Assembly (NCBI GenBank): GCA_934702375.1
Contig: CAKUYE010000006.1
Span: 46,387-110,386 of the forward strand
Direction: 5' to 3'
Source: an uncultured Bacillota bacterium
GTDB taxonomy: Bacteria > Bacillota > Dehalobacteriia > UBA7702
DNA: 64,000 nucleotides
This document shows, piece after piece, positions 24,821-33,912 of the stretch (position 1 is the stretch's first letter; each line of letters begins with the position of its first letter). Under the pieces are notes generated by a model, which was not told the origin of the DNA, made no database searches, and saw only the letters and a program-made list of their open reading frames with translations. The translations under genes and the position numbers were made by a program.

Positions 24821-25699
24821 ATGAAAAAATTTTTTGCTGTTATTCTCACTGTAGCCTTAGCACTGACTGCTGTTGTCGGCCTCACCGCCTGCGGCAGTAA
24901 AGACGGAGAAGGAGACGGCGATAGCGCCAAAGCGCTCACCATTGCCGTGCCCAACGACACCACCAACGAAGCCCGCGCCTTGATCCTCCTTCAGGAACTC
25001 GGTTACATCACCCTCGATGAAAACGCCGGCATCACCGCCACCATTCAGGACATTACCGACAACCCCTACAACCTCGAATTCAAAGAAGTGGAAGCTGCCC
25101 AGCTCCCCAACGTCCTCCCCGATGTTGACTTTGCTGTAATCAACTCCAACTATGCGATTTCCGCCGACCTCAACCCCTCCAAAGATGCTCTTGCTCTGGA
25201 AGGTGCCTTCTCCGCTTACAGCAACATCGTTGCCGTGAAGGAAGGGAATGAAAATACCGATGTCACCAAAGCCCTCGTTGCTGCCCTCGAAAGCAAACAG
25301 GTTGCCGATTACATTGAAAAAACCTACGACGGCGCGGTTGTAAGCGTTGTGGAAAACCCCGGCGATGGCTATGATGCCGATGTTGATTATGACAAACTTG
25401 CCGGCACCACCATTACCGTAGCGGCTTCTCCCACACCCCATGCGGAAATTCTGGCTATTGCCAAGGAAATCCTTGCCGAAAAAGACATCACCCTTGATGT
25501 AAAAGAATTCACCGATTACATTCAGCCCAACAACGTTGTGGAAAGCGGCGAAGTGGATGCCAACTACTTCCAGCATACTCCTTACCTCGATGACTTCAAT
25601 GCCGAAAACGGTACTCATATCGTAGCCGTTGCTTCCATCCATGTGGAACCCCTCGGCATCTACGGCGGGAAACAGACCTCCCTCGACGCCATTAAATAA
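24821..25699 (+). CDS. metQ: MetQ/NlpA methionine-binding lipoprotein, circularly permuted
   Basis: 292 residues with a lipoprotein signal (LTAC, Cys24). The two halves of the family are in swapped order. After the signal the protein starts with what is normally the C-terminal half (TIAVPNDTTNEARAL at 40, then DNPYNLEFKEVEAAQLP, DVDFAVINSNYA, IEKTYDGAVV), passes a linker (ENPGDGYDADVDYDKLAG) and finishes with the normal N-terminal half (ITVAASPTPHAEIL at 198, FTDYIQP, DANYFQHTPYL, SIHVEPLGIYGGKQTSLDAIK-end). The cut point is where SLDxIxDG normally joins VAIPND. Ligand-contact segments of both halves are kept, so it should bind methionine or a derivative and deliver it to MetNI. Confidence 0.93.
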   Translation: MKKFFAVILTVALALTAVVGLTACGSKDGEGDGDSAKALTIAVPNDTTNEARALILLQELGYITLDENAGITATIQDITDNPYNLEFKEVEAAQLPNVLPDVDFAVINSNYAISADLNPSKDALALEGAFSAYSNIVAVKEGNENTDVTKALVAALESKQVADYIEKTYDGAVVSVVENPGDGYDADVDYDKLAGTTITVAASPTPHAEILAIAKEILAEKDITLDVKEFTDYIQPNNVVESGEVDANYFQHTPYLDDFNAENGTHIVAVASIHVEPLGIYGGKQTSLDAIK

Positions 25700-25841
25700 A
25701 GTACGCTTTTATATGGCAAAGAGATGCGCTGTATATATTTAATGTAGAAATAAGATTGCGATGACATTGCGATGCCGCCGGTCTTTTCGGAAGCTGCCTT
25801 TCCGAGGGGATCGGGGCATTGCTCTGTCCGGAGGACTCCCT

Positions 25842-26852
25842 ATGATCGAGCTGAAAAATCTATCGAAAAGCTTCTCCACCGCCGATGGCACCGTGGAGGC
25901 GCTGAAAAATGTAAATCTCACCATTGCGGATGGCGATATTTACGGCATTATCGGCATGAGCGGCGCCGGGAAAAGTACACTCGTTCGCTGCATCAATATG
26001 CTGGAACGTCCCACCGAAGGGGCGGTTCTCATCGATGGCCGGGATATCGGCAAGCTCCCCGATGGGGAGCTGCGGAAGGTACGCCGAAATATCACCATGA
26101 TCTTTCAGGGTTTTAACCTGCTGATGCAGCGTACCTGTCTGAAAAATGTCTGCTTCCCTCTGGAGCTTTCCGGCATGAAGCGGGCTGATGCAAAAAAACG
26201 CGCCATGGAGCTGCTGGAAATCGTTGGCCTTCCCGATAAAGCCAATGCTTTCCCTGCCCAGCTTTCCGGCGGTCAGAAGCAGCGCATTGCCATTGCCCGG
26301 GCCTTGGCTACCGATCCCAAGGTGCTGCTTTGCGATGAAGCTACCAGCGCCCTGGACCCCAACACCACCCATTCCATCTTAGAGCTGATCCGGGAGATCA
26401 ACAAAAAGACCGGCATCACCGTAATCATCATCACTCACCAGATGAGCGTTATCGAAGAAATCTGCGATAAAGTAGCCATTCTGGATGAAGGTGTGATTGT
26501 GGAAGAAGGTCCGGTCGGCACGGTATTTGCCAATCCCCAATCTGCTGCGGCACGCCGCCTTGTTTTCCCCGATGGTGCCGAAGCCGTTTTGGAAGAAGGC
26601 TTTGAAGAACGCCGGGTAAGAGTGGTATTTAACGGTGCTTTGGCAACGAAAACACCGCTGATTACAAAAATGGCCATGGATAAAGGCATTGCCGCCAATA
26701 TTCTCTCGGCTTCCACCCGTTGCATTGGCGATAAGGTCTACGGCAATATGCTTCTGGGCCTCGATGGCGGCGATGATATCGTTGCCACGGTAAAGGATTA
26801 TCTCCAATCCTGTGCCGACGTTATTGTAGAGGAGGTACAGGAAAATGTTTAA
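25842..26852 (+). CDS. metN: Methionine ABC transporter ATP-binding protein MetN
   Basis: 336 residues from ATG 25842 (GGAGG). Walker A GMSGAGKST, Q-loop IFQGFNLL, signature LSGGQKQRIAIARAL, Walker B VLLCDEATSALDP, switch His in IIITHQM. The C-terminal NIL domain (from about 265, RRVRVVFNGALATKTPLITKMA) binds methionine and trans-inhibits transport in characterised MetN proteins. It overlaps metI by 8 nt. Confidence 0.96.
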   Translation: MIELKNLSKSFSTADGTVEALKNVNLTIADGDIYGIIGMSGAGKSTLVRCINMLERPTEGAVLIDGRDIGKLPDGELRKVRRNITMIFQGFNLLMQRTCLKNVCFPLELSGMKRADAKKRAMELLEIVGLPDKANAFPAQLSGGQKQRIAIARALATDPKVLLCDEATSALDPNTTHSILELIREINKKTGITVIIITHQMSVIEEICDKVAILDEGVIVEEGPVGTVFANPQSAAARRLVFPDGAEAVLEEGFEERRVRVVFNGALATKTPLITKMAMDKGIAANILSASTRCIGDKVYGNMLLGLDGGDDIVATVKDYLQSCADVIVEEVQENV

Positions 26853-27549
26853 TTCCGCATTTACATCCGAAGCGCTTCAAGGTGCGCTGCCGGTTTTGAT
26901 GAATGAATTCCCCCTGGCCGTTTGGGAAACCGTGTATGTTACACTTCTGGCCACGGCCTTTGCCATTGTGATTGGCCTGCCCTTAGGGGTTCTCCTTGTG
27001 GCCGGGGATAAAAACGGTGTTCTTCCCCTGCCCAAAGGGCTGATGCACGTTCTCGGTGTTATCATCAACCTCCTTCGTTCCGTTCCGTTTTTGATTTTGA
27101 TGATCCTTGTTTTCCCCCTGACCCGTCTCATTGTGGGTACCACCGTCGGTACGGTAGCTTCCATTGTGCCTTTGGTTATCGCGGCCTTTCCCTTTGTGGC
27201 TCGTTTGGTGGAAAGCAGCCTTCGGGAGCTGGATCCCAATATCATTGAAGCTGCCCAAAGCATGGGGGCTTCTCCCTTCCAGATCATCATGAAGGTTATG
27301 ATTCCGGAAAGTGTTCCTTCGCTGATTTCCAACTTCACCATTGCCATTACCACCATCCTCGGCTATTCCGCTATGAGTGGGATTCTCGGCGGCGGCGGCC
27401 TTGGGAAAATCGCCATTAACTACGGCTATTATCGCTATCAATATCTCATCATGCTTTTTGCCGTGATCCTTCTGATTGTGTTGGTGCAGATTTTCCAAAG
27501 TGTGGGGGATAAGTGGGCTGTGAAATCGGACAAGCGGTTGAAACGTTAA
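26845..27549 (+). CDS. metI: Methionine ABC transporter permease MetI
   Basis: 234 residues, five membrane spans. The EAA coupling loop reads EAAQSMGASPFQIIMKVMIPES, and GILGGGGLGKIAINYGYYRYQ is typical of MetI. With MetN and MetQ it forms a type I importer for D/L-methionine. Last gene of the transporter operon; a divergent module A element follows 65 nt later. Confidence 0.96.
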   Translation: MFNSAFTSEALQGALPVLMNEFPLAVWETVYVTLLATAFAIVIGLPLGVLLVAGDKNGVLPLPKGLMHVLGVIINLLRSVPFLILMILVFPLTRLIVGTTVGTVASIVPLVIAAFPFVARLVESSLRELDPNIIEAAQSMGASPFQIIMKVMIPESVPSLISNFTIAITTILGYSAMSGILGGGGLGKIAINYGYYRYQYLIMLFAVILLIVLVQIFQSVGDKWAVKSDKRLKR

Positions 27550-27613
27550 TCTTTGTGCTTTTGGTGCTTTTGGGGTGGGTGCGTCGGCGCTCCTTGGTAC
27601 AGCGGTCGCGCTG

Positions 27614-27713
27614 AATGGCTGTAAATCGCCAAATCTGTCTCGTGCCGCAAAACCGGATACCTCTTGTATACCGGCTGCACGTCCCGAGCCATATTTAACG
27701 ATTTAAAGCCATT
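27614..27713 (+). repeat. Module A palindromic element, divergent type 3
   Basis: 100 bp, AATGGCTGTAAATCG at the left mirrored by CGATTTAAAGCCATT at the right, centre GGATACCTCTTGTATACC. The centre is identical to canonical copies while the arms are different and compensated. Confidence 0.8.
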
Positions 27714-27885
27714 GATCGCAACCGGAGGTATGTTCTACCGCGGCTTTTCTGCGTCGGCCACCGTTTATCCCACCCGGAGGTGGTTTTGTTCCGCGGGGTT
27801 TTACGCCGCAGTTACTTTTGATATGCTTCGCGATAAAAGTAAAACCGCCGCGAAAAAGTACTGTGACGGTATAAAGTGTCTGCTA

Positions 27886-28106
27886 GGATGCCTTCCCCTT
27901 GAGGGGAAGGGGGACCGCTTGCGGTGGATGAGGTGGCGTGACGGTTGAAAAAGCTTTATAGGGTAACTTATCTGCGGCGTAAAACGTATTGCATCTATAA
28001 AAGGTTCTACGCCGCAGTGATTTTTTTACATAAAATCTACTCCCACCCATCGCGACACCTCATCAGTCGGCTAGCGCCGTCAGCTTCTCCTCAAGGCGAA
28101 GCCATA
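27886..28106 (+). repeat. Module B composite
   Basis: Left hairpin CCTTCCCCTTGAGGGGAAGG with GGATGAGGTGGCGTGACGG; right part CGCGACACCTCATCAGTCGG and CAGCTTCTCCTCAAGGCGAAG. Confidence 0.8.
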
Positions 28107-28136
28107 ATTGGATCGCATTGCGGAGCAATGCTTCCA

Positions 28137-28229
28137 CAACCCCATCGAAGGTGGGATTTCACCTGCCGTAGGCAGATTTCACCTCGGCCTTGGACCGAGA
28201 TTTCATCCTTCCGGAGGAAGGTATTTCAT
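28137..28229 (-). repeat. Module C hairpin array (reverse orientation)
   Basis: Units of a small hairpin followed by GATTTCAC: CCATCGAAGGTGG, CTGCCGTAGGCAG, CTCGGCCTTGGACCGAG, CCTTCCGGAGGAAGG. The last spacers drift to GATTTCATC and GTATTTCAT. Confidence 0.8.
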
Positions 28230-28284
28230 TTCGTTTGCCGACAGCGTTTCTATGGTGTGAAACGCATCGTATCACAAAAGAATG

Positions 28285-28323
28285 TCAACATTTTTCCGAA
28301 GGTAAAAATGTTGGCGTTTTTTT
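28285..28323 (+). terminator. Terminator-like hairpin
   Basis: TCAACATTTTT-ccgaaggt-AAAAATGTTGG followed by seven T; directly upstream of the truncated surface-protein gene. Confidence 0.65.
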
Positions 28324-28339
28324 ATGGGTTGGATTACTT

Positions 28340-29725
28340 CAATCGGCCGCTTACGATGCTCCCGGCCGTGCGGCGATCTTCGATTGCGGCAGTGATGGCA
28401 GCTTGACCCTGACTGCTCTGGTAAAAACCGGGGTTCAGCCGGATATGATTACTTACACCCCCAATGGCAGCCGCCTTCTCACCGCCGATGAAGGAGAACC
28501 TCGAAACAGCTACGACAACGGCAGCACCGATCCGATGGGAACGGTAACGGTCATTGACACCGCCAAAGGTACGGCCCAAACCGTTGATTTTACCGCCTAC
28601 GATTCGACCGAGGCCCGGCAGGCACTGGCAGAAAAGGGCATCGTTCTGAAAAAGGACACTTTGCCTTCCGTCGATTTGGAACCGGAATATGTTGCTGTGG
28701 ATAACGAAACCGCCTATGTAACTCTGCAAGAAGCCAATGCCATTGGCATTTTGGATCTGAATCGCAGCGTTTTTACGGATATCTGCTCTGCCGGCTTTGA
28801 AGATTACAGCAAAGTGGCCATTGATATTGACAAAAGCGATGAAGCTTACGCTCCCAAAACCTATGAAAATCTCCGGGGGATTCGGATGCCCGACGGCATT
28901 TCCCTGAAGGAAATCAACGGAAAAACCTATCTCCTTACTGCCAATGAAGGGGATGCCCGGGATTACGCCGGTCATGGCAATGAAATCAAAGCTAAAACTT
29001 CTCCCACCGGGAAGATTTCTCTTGACTCCAAGGTGACCTGGTTTGATGCCTCCGGCTATGACGGTCTTGCTGCCGATACCGATTACCTTTTCGGCGGACG
29101 TTCCTTTACCCTGTTCCGTGTTGATGAAAAGGGCTTGACGGAAGTTTTTGACAGCGGCAATGATTTTGAAGCTCTGACCGCAAATTATTTACCGAAATAT
29201 TTTAACTGCTCCAACGATGACCTCGGTTTGGACGATCGCTCCGGCAAAAAAGGTCCGGAACCGGAAACCGTCGTTACCGGAGTGGTGGGGGATCGTACCT
29301 ATGCCTTTGTTACGCTGGAACGTATCGGCGGGGTTATGGTCTACGATATCACCGATCCCGAAGAAAGCACTTATGTGAATTGCATCAATTCCAGAGATTT
29401 CAGCACCACTTTGGGCGCCGATGATTCTCCGGAAGGATTGAAATTCATACCGGCAGCATCCGGCCCCACAGGCAAAGCCATGCTTCTTGCCGCTTGCGAA
29501 GTGGGGGGCACCGTAGCGGCTTATGAGCTTACTCCCAAGGCCGCACCGGCAGTGGAAAATCCCTTTACCGATATTACCGCCGATGACTACTATTACGATG
29601 CCGTCCTTTGGGCAGCGGCCAAGGACATTACCAAAGGCACCACCGAAACTACCTTCAGTCCCCTTGCTCCCTGCACCCGAGGTCAGGTAGTAACCTTCCT
29701 GTACCGCGACTTCCAAGGGGAATAA
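28340..29725 (+). pseudogene. Choice-of-anchor-I surface protein with one SLH domain, 5' truncated
   Basis: About 460 codons of a beta-propeller-like surface protein in one open frame: AAYDAPGRAAIFDCG, TGVQPDMITYTPNGSRLLTADEGEPRNSY, VDLEPEYVAVDN, TYLLTANEGDARDY, LFGGRSFTLFR, GDRTYAFVTLERIGGVMVYDI, ending in an SLH repeat (FTDITADDYYYDAVLWAAAKDITKGTTETTF). Proteins of this type begin with a signal peptide and about 100 residues of propeller before the VQPD segment; here these are missing. Upstream are module B and C repeats and a terminator, with no ribosome site. The ATG at 28190 that opens the frame lies inside the hairpin array, so normal expression and export are unlikely. Confidence 0.75.
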
Positions 29726-29737
29726 AATGTATAAAAA

Positions 29738-29765
29738 AGCAGGTGCGGCATTTGCTGCACCTGCT
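29738..29765. terminator. Terminator between convergent genes
   Basis: AGCAGGTGCGGCA-tt-TGCTGCACCTGCT; the A run on its left (ATAAAAAAGC) makes it strongest for the minus-strand methyltransferase gene. Confidence 0.8.
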
Positions 29766-29802
29766 TTGTACCCTATGATCCGTTTTTCGTTCGGTGAGTT
29801 GC

Positions 29803-31221
29803 TTATTTGCGGTCGATGGCTCTCTGAACAGCAGCGTCAACAGCGGCGGCATATTCTTCGCAGAGCGGTTCGACTTTGTGGTTTTCATAAAGATCTTTTG
29901 CTTTGGCAAGAGCTTTTTCACCGTAGGTGACTTTGCCTTCTGCCTGCCAGGCTTCGCAAGTGTTGCGTTCGCAAAGTTCGGGAACCCAAGTTTCATTGCG
30001 GAGATGCTGCATGGTATGCATGGAGCCGAGGAAGTTGCCTTCGCCGTTTACGACTTCGCGAATAGCTTCTACAGCCAGAGTATCTTCGTTCACTACTTTA
30101 CCTGCTACAGTGTATTTGCAGATGGAAGCGATTTCATCGTCCATAACGATGGTGGGATAGTCTGCGATCAAAGCGTTGTCAACGGAACCTGCAGTACCGA
30201 GGATGGTAGCGCTGCCGATGGCGGGGATCAATGCATTGTACATTCTTTCGAAGCCGGCTTCTTCGTCGCAAACCTTGGAGGAGCAGGAGAAACCGGTGGG
30301 TTCGTTGGGAATACCATAGAAGTCTGCCATCTGAGCGGAGCAATGGCCGGCCATGCCCATTTCAGGAGCAGCCCAAAGGCCGATAGCAGTTTTCATATCG
30401 AGGAAGGTTACGCGGGGGCTCATAATGGTGGGATGACCGGGTCTCATGAGCTGAGCGATAACAACACCGGCGACCATTTCGGCGTTATGCATGGTAACGG
30501 AACCGATAAGGGTCATGGGGCCGGTAGCACCCATCATGGGGCAGGGGATGATACCGAGGGGAATCCCGGCTTCAACGGTGTCGATCAGGCCGTTTGCGGG
30601 GCCAACGGCATAGTCCAGGGGAGAAATGGGGGAAACCTGGAGGTAACCGGTGGGTTTGGCAACGAGCTTATCCATACCGCCGACAGCAGCCGCCATAACT
30701 TCGATGATGTAGTTTACTTCTTTTGCGGATTCAATGCAGACATGAATCGGTTTGGTGGTGTTTTTCACCTGCATAGCAGTTTCACAGGTAACGGCGGCAT
30801 GTTCGGGAACATCCTTGGGGAAGATGGCGGAGATAATGTCGATGTTGTCCAGAGCATCGCAGACTCTTACGTAGTCGCAGAGGTCTTCGCTGGTAACGAG
30901 TTTTCTTTCGCCGGTTTCGATGTCGTTGATGAAGGGAGAGCCGATGCAGGTCTGAGTCCAAACTTTGCCTTCGGCACCGAGTTCTACGTCATGTTTGCCG
31001 TTTCTGCTGTAAAGGGTGAATTTGCTGGGAGCATCTTTCAAAGCTTTGTTTACGAGATCTCTGGGGAAGTAAACAACACCGTCTTTTACAGTGAGGCCCA
31101 ATTCGGCGCATTTATCTAAGAAGCGGTCAGAAGCACTGCGAACACCGATGGTTTCTAAAATTTCTAATGTTGCTTCATGGATTTGTTCGAGGTCGGTTTT
31201 GCTAAGGAATTCGTATTTCAT
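29803..31221 (-). CDS. MttB-family (COG5598) methyltransferase without pyrrolysine, MtgB-like
   Basis: 472 residues from the ATG at 31221 (AAAGGAG upstream). Family landmarks: LSKTDLEQIHEATLEILETIGVR at the N-terminus, GSPFINDIETGERKLVTSEDL, SPISPLDYAVGPANGLIDT, CPMMGATGPMTLIGSV and the segment PNEPTGFSCSSKVCDEEAGFERM, where pyrrolysine MttB has its UAG. Here the codon is a standard one. Non-pyrrolysine members demethylate quaternary amines such as glycine betaine, carnitine or proline betaine and pass the methyl group to a corrinoid protein; the exact substrate cannot be told. Transcribed from a sigma-54 promoter at 31272-31287. Confidence 0.92.
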   Translation of the reverse strand: MKYEFLSKTDLEQIHEATLEILETIGVRSASDRFLDKCAELGLTVKDGVVYFPRDLVNKALKDAPSKFTLYSRNGKHDVELGAEGKVWTQTCIGSPFINDIETGERKLVTSEDLCDYVRVCDALDNIDIISAIFPKDVPEHAAVTCETAMQVKNTTKPIHVCIESAKEVNYIIEVMAAAVGGMDKLVAKPTGYLQVSPISPLDYAVGPANGLIDTVEAGIPLGIIPCPMMGATGPMTLIGSVTMHNAEMVAGVVIAQLMRPGHPTIMSPRVTFLDMKTAIGLWAAPEMGMAGHCSAQMADFYGIPNEPTGFSCSSKVCDEEAGFERMYNALIPAIGSATILGTAGSVDNALIADYPTIVMDDEIASICKYTVAGKVVNEDTLAVEAIREVVNGEGNFLGSMHTMQHLRNETWVPELCERNTCEAWQAEGKVTYGEKALAKAKDLYENHKVEPLCEEYAAAVDAAVQRAIDRK

Positions 31222-31271
31222 AATATCTCCTTTCAGTTTCACGGTTTCTTTACCGGTTTGCCTTTATATAG

Positions 31272-31287
31272 TGCAAGTTCCGTGCCA
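31272..31287 (-). promoter_or_regulatory. Sigma-54 (-24/-12) promoter of the MtgB-like gene
   Basis: Minus strand TGGCACG-GAAC-TTGCA, a perfect match to the sigma-54 consensus, 51 nt before the start codon. Confidence 0.92.
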
Positions 31288-31374
31288 AATTGAAAAAAAT
31301 CACGTAAAAAAACAAAATGCCAGCTCAAGGCTGTGCCTTTTTTGGCCCACGGGAAAAAAGGTTTTAATACGATT

Positions 31375-31490
31375 CATGCATTTTTGCATGGCATTTTCCC
31401 GGGAAGGTGAAAATTTTGTTCCGCCAAATAAGATGATGCAGGGGAATTTCTCGCTCTTGCAAAAATGCATTGTAAAAATGCTTTTTTGCA
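31375..31490. promoter_or_regulatory. Upstream activator sites, left promoter
   Basis: CATGCATTTTTGCATG (31375-31390, perfect palindrome), TGCAAAAATGCA (31458-31469, perfect) and TGCTTTTTTGCA (31479-31490, one mismatch). All share TGCA-N4-TGCA and lie 90-200 bp upstream of the -24 box, the normal range for an enhancer-binding protein. Confidence 0.8.
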
Positions 31491-32003
31491 TTGTATTTTT
31501 CTCTGCCAATTTGTGATTTTTTTACTGTTGTTTCTCTCTTTTTTCTCTGACGTCATAATTCGCGTTTGGCGAGGGAAATCCCTTTTAAAAAAGGAATTTT
31601 CCTTTTTTGGTGATAAAATGCCTGCTTAGAGAGGTAAATATGGCGCCGGTTTGCCGATGTGGATGACATCCCTTTTATACTTAATGTTTGAATTTGCCGA
31701 AGAACCTTTGTTTTTCGGATTTTTTGAGTGGTTTTTTTGCAATCCTTCCGGTTTTGGTGTATACTTAAACTGTGGGTAATGGAAAACTCCCTATTCGTGT
31801 TTTTACGACAAATTTTTTGCATTCCCCATGATGTTATTTTTTTGTAAACAATCTTTCGTGACTGAGCAAATTATTTTACGTAACAGGTATTGACATTATG
31901 ATGGTTCAAGAAGCTAATGTTTTAGCAAGCAAGCGTGATTATGTAGTTTTTTTGTTCATTTTTTCAGGCCATGTTCATAAATTGATCCGAGGAGGTACTT
32001 GCT
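31491..32003. other. AT-rich intergenic region upstream of the activator gene
   Basis: No gene recognised. TTGACA occurs at 31891-31896 with a poor -10 (GCTAAT) 17 nt later, a possible sigma-A promoter for the activator. GGAGG stands before the GTG start at 32004. Confidence 0.4.
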
Positions 32004-33734
32004 GTGGAAAAGCTGCATGAAAACTTTGCGCGTTATCAGCCCGGTGATGAGGTCACCTACGATGAGCTGCTTTCGCTTCGCTGCAACTATATTGTGACCC
32101 GGGATACGGAGTTTCACCTTTATCTGGTTCAGGATTGCTATCGCCGTTTTCTTGAGGAAGGCGCCGGTTCGGTGCCGCTCTGCTCCATTCCCGAACAGAC
32201 CTTTGAAATTCTCTACGACAGTTCCCCCTTTGACTACACCTGGGAAAGCTCCGACTATGTTCTGGTTCTCGATGACAGCGCCGATGTCATCGGTATTTTC
32301 GATTCTCCGGAATTTTTTGACCGCTTGGGGAGTAAGACCCGGTATATGCTGGATAATCTGAAGCGCAGGGAAGATAACTTCCGCCGTATCTGCAATGTGT
32401 TGGAGGATGAAGTTTTCGTCACCGACGAATACGGCTTTATTCAGTACATAAACCCCCGAGGGGAATACATTATGGGCATCCACGCCAAAGACTGGATCGG
32501 TCACCATGTCAGCGAGATGATCAACCGCAATGTGCTGCCCGACAGCTTGTCTTTAAAAGTGATCGATTGCGGCGAGCGCTGCATGGAAATCGTGGATCTG
32601 CCTACGGGAATCCGCATCATCTGTTCGGCCCAGCCCATCTACGATGAAAACGGGAAAGTGGTGCAGATCCTCTCCACCTCCAAAAACATCGATGAAATCA
32701 CCGATAAGATCTCGGATCTTTCCAAGGAGCTGCAAACCAGCAATGAACAGATCCGTCGTTTGCAGGAGCAGGTTCTCGGCAAGCAAAAGTATATTTTTGA
32801 AAGCCCCCCGATGAAGCACATCCAGAAAATGCTGATGAAGGTTGCTCCTGCCGATGTGACCGTATTGATCCAGGGGGAAAGCGGGGTAGGGAAGGAAGTC
32901 ATTGCCGACTCCGTTTATCGTCTCAGCCGCCGCAAGGATAAGCCCTTTGTCAAAATCAACTGCGGCCTGATCCCCAAGGATCTGATGGAATCGGAGTTTT
33001 TCGGCTACGAAGCCGGGGCCTTTACCGGCGCCTCTAAAAACGGTAAGATCGGGAAATTGGAGGTGGCCAATGGCGGTACCGTGTTCCTCGATGAAATCGG
33101 TGAAATGGAGCTGCCCCTTCAGGTAAAGTTTTTGGAATTTTTACAGGATCATCAGATCGTTCGGCTCGGCGGTACCCGGCGTATCCCCATTGATATCCGG
33201 GTTGTGGCGGCAACCAACCGGGATCTTTACGCCATGGTGGAGGAGGGGACCTTCCGTCGGGATCTTTATTATCGGCTCAACGTAATGCCTCTGTACATTC
33301 CGCCCCTTCGGGAGCGCCGGGAGGATATCGTTCCGCTGCTCTATCATTTTCTCAACATCTACAACAAAAAGTACAGCTGTGATAAACATCTGGGCAATAA
33401 CGTGGTGGAACAGATGCAAAATTACAAATGGCCTGGGAATGTCCGCGAGCTTTGTCATGCCGTGGAACGTATCGTTGTTGTTTCGGATAATAATTATATT
33501 GATTCCATTGCTTTTGAAGACCTCCAGCGGGAGGGAATGACCATGGCGAATATGACCCATGAAGCTTCCGGAAAAGTTTTTTGTACGGAGCTGATGCCGT
33601 TAAAAGATGCGAAACACGAGCTTGAGCGCTATCTGGTGCGAAAAGCCTATGAGCAATTCGGATCTTCCTACAAGGCTGCGGAATTTTTAAAGGTCAATCA
33701 ATCCACCGTCAGTCGTTGGCTCAATCGCAAGTAA
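32004..33734 (+). CDS. Sigma-54-dependent activator (PAS, AAA+, Fis-type HTH)
   Basis: 576 residues with a GTG start (CCGAGGAGG upstream). An N-terminal sensory region of about 125 residues is followed by a PAS domain (REDNFRRICNVLEDEVFVTDEYGFI, then GHHVSEMI), the AAA+ module with Walker A GESGVGKE, the GAFTGA loop that contacts sigma-54 (YEAGAFTGASKNGK), Walker B GGTVFLDEIGEM and the arginine-finger region, and a Fis-type helix-turn-helix (SSYKAAEFLKVNQSTVSRWL). It lies between the two methyltransferase genes, each with a -24/-12 promoter and TGCA-N4-TGCA palindromes, so it is almost certainly their activator. The signal may be a methylated amine. Confidence 0.94.
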   Translation: MEKLHENFARYQPGDEVTYDELLSLRCNYIVTRDTEFHLYLVQDCYRRFLEEGAGSVPLCSIPEQTFEILYDSSPFDYTWESSDYVLVLDDSADVIGIFDSPEFFDRLGSKTRYMLDNLKRREDNFRRICNVLEDEVFVTDEYGFIQYINPRGEYIMGIHAKDWIGHHVSEMINRNVLPDSLSLKVIDCGERCMEIVDLPTGIRIICSAQPIYDENGKVVQILSTSKNIDEITDKISDLSKELQTSNEQIRRLQEQVLGKQKYIFESPPMKHIQKMLMKVAPADVTVLIQGESGVGKEVIADSVYRLSRRKDKPFVKINCGLIPKDLMESEFFGYEAGAFTGASKNGKIGKLEVANGGTVFLDEIGEMELPLQVKFLEFLQDHQIVRLGGTRRIPIDIRVVAATNRDLYAMVEEGTFRRDLYYRLNVMPLYIPPLRERREDIVPLLYHFLNIYNKKYSCDKHLGNNVVEQMQNYKWPGNVRELCHAVERIVVVSDNNYIDSIAFEDLQREGMTMANMTHEASGKVFCTELMPLKDAKHELERYLVRKAYEQFGSSYKAAEFLKVNQSTVSRWLNRK

Positions 33735-33860
33735 TGCAAAAATACATCAGACATCATGTTTTTTTGCATGACCCTTCATTTCCGTTTTTTAGTGGCATTT
33801 TATGAATTGTAATTTTCTGCACTGAATATGAAAATTTTGCTTTCATGCAAATTTGCATGA
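33735..33860. promoter_or_regulatory. Upstream activator sites, right promoter
   Basis: TCATGCAAATTTGCATGA (33843-33860) is a perfect 18-bp palindrome, about 53 bp before the -24 box; CATGTTTTTTTGCATG (33755-33770) and TGCAAAAATACA (33735-33746) are weaker copies of the same TGCA-N4-TGCA motif. Confidence 0.8.
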
Positions 33861-33912
33861 AAGGCGTTTTTTAATCTTTTGAAAACCTCCTGCTCAGAGC
33901 GTTGCAATTTTT

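Noticed and set aside
24821..25699. MetQ swap as two adjacent partial genes.
   Set aside because: The sequence is one uninterrupted frame with a single signal peptide and a linker, so it is one permuted protein, not two fragments.
29794..31119. A long plus-strand frame of 441 codons opposite the MtgB-like gene.
   Set aside because: Its composition (many His, Gly, Phe, Asn) is that of an antisense shadow, and the minus-strand protein is a clear family member with its own promoter.
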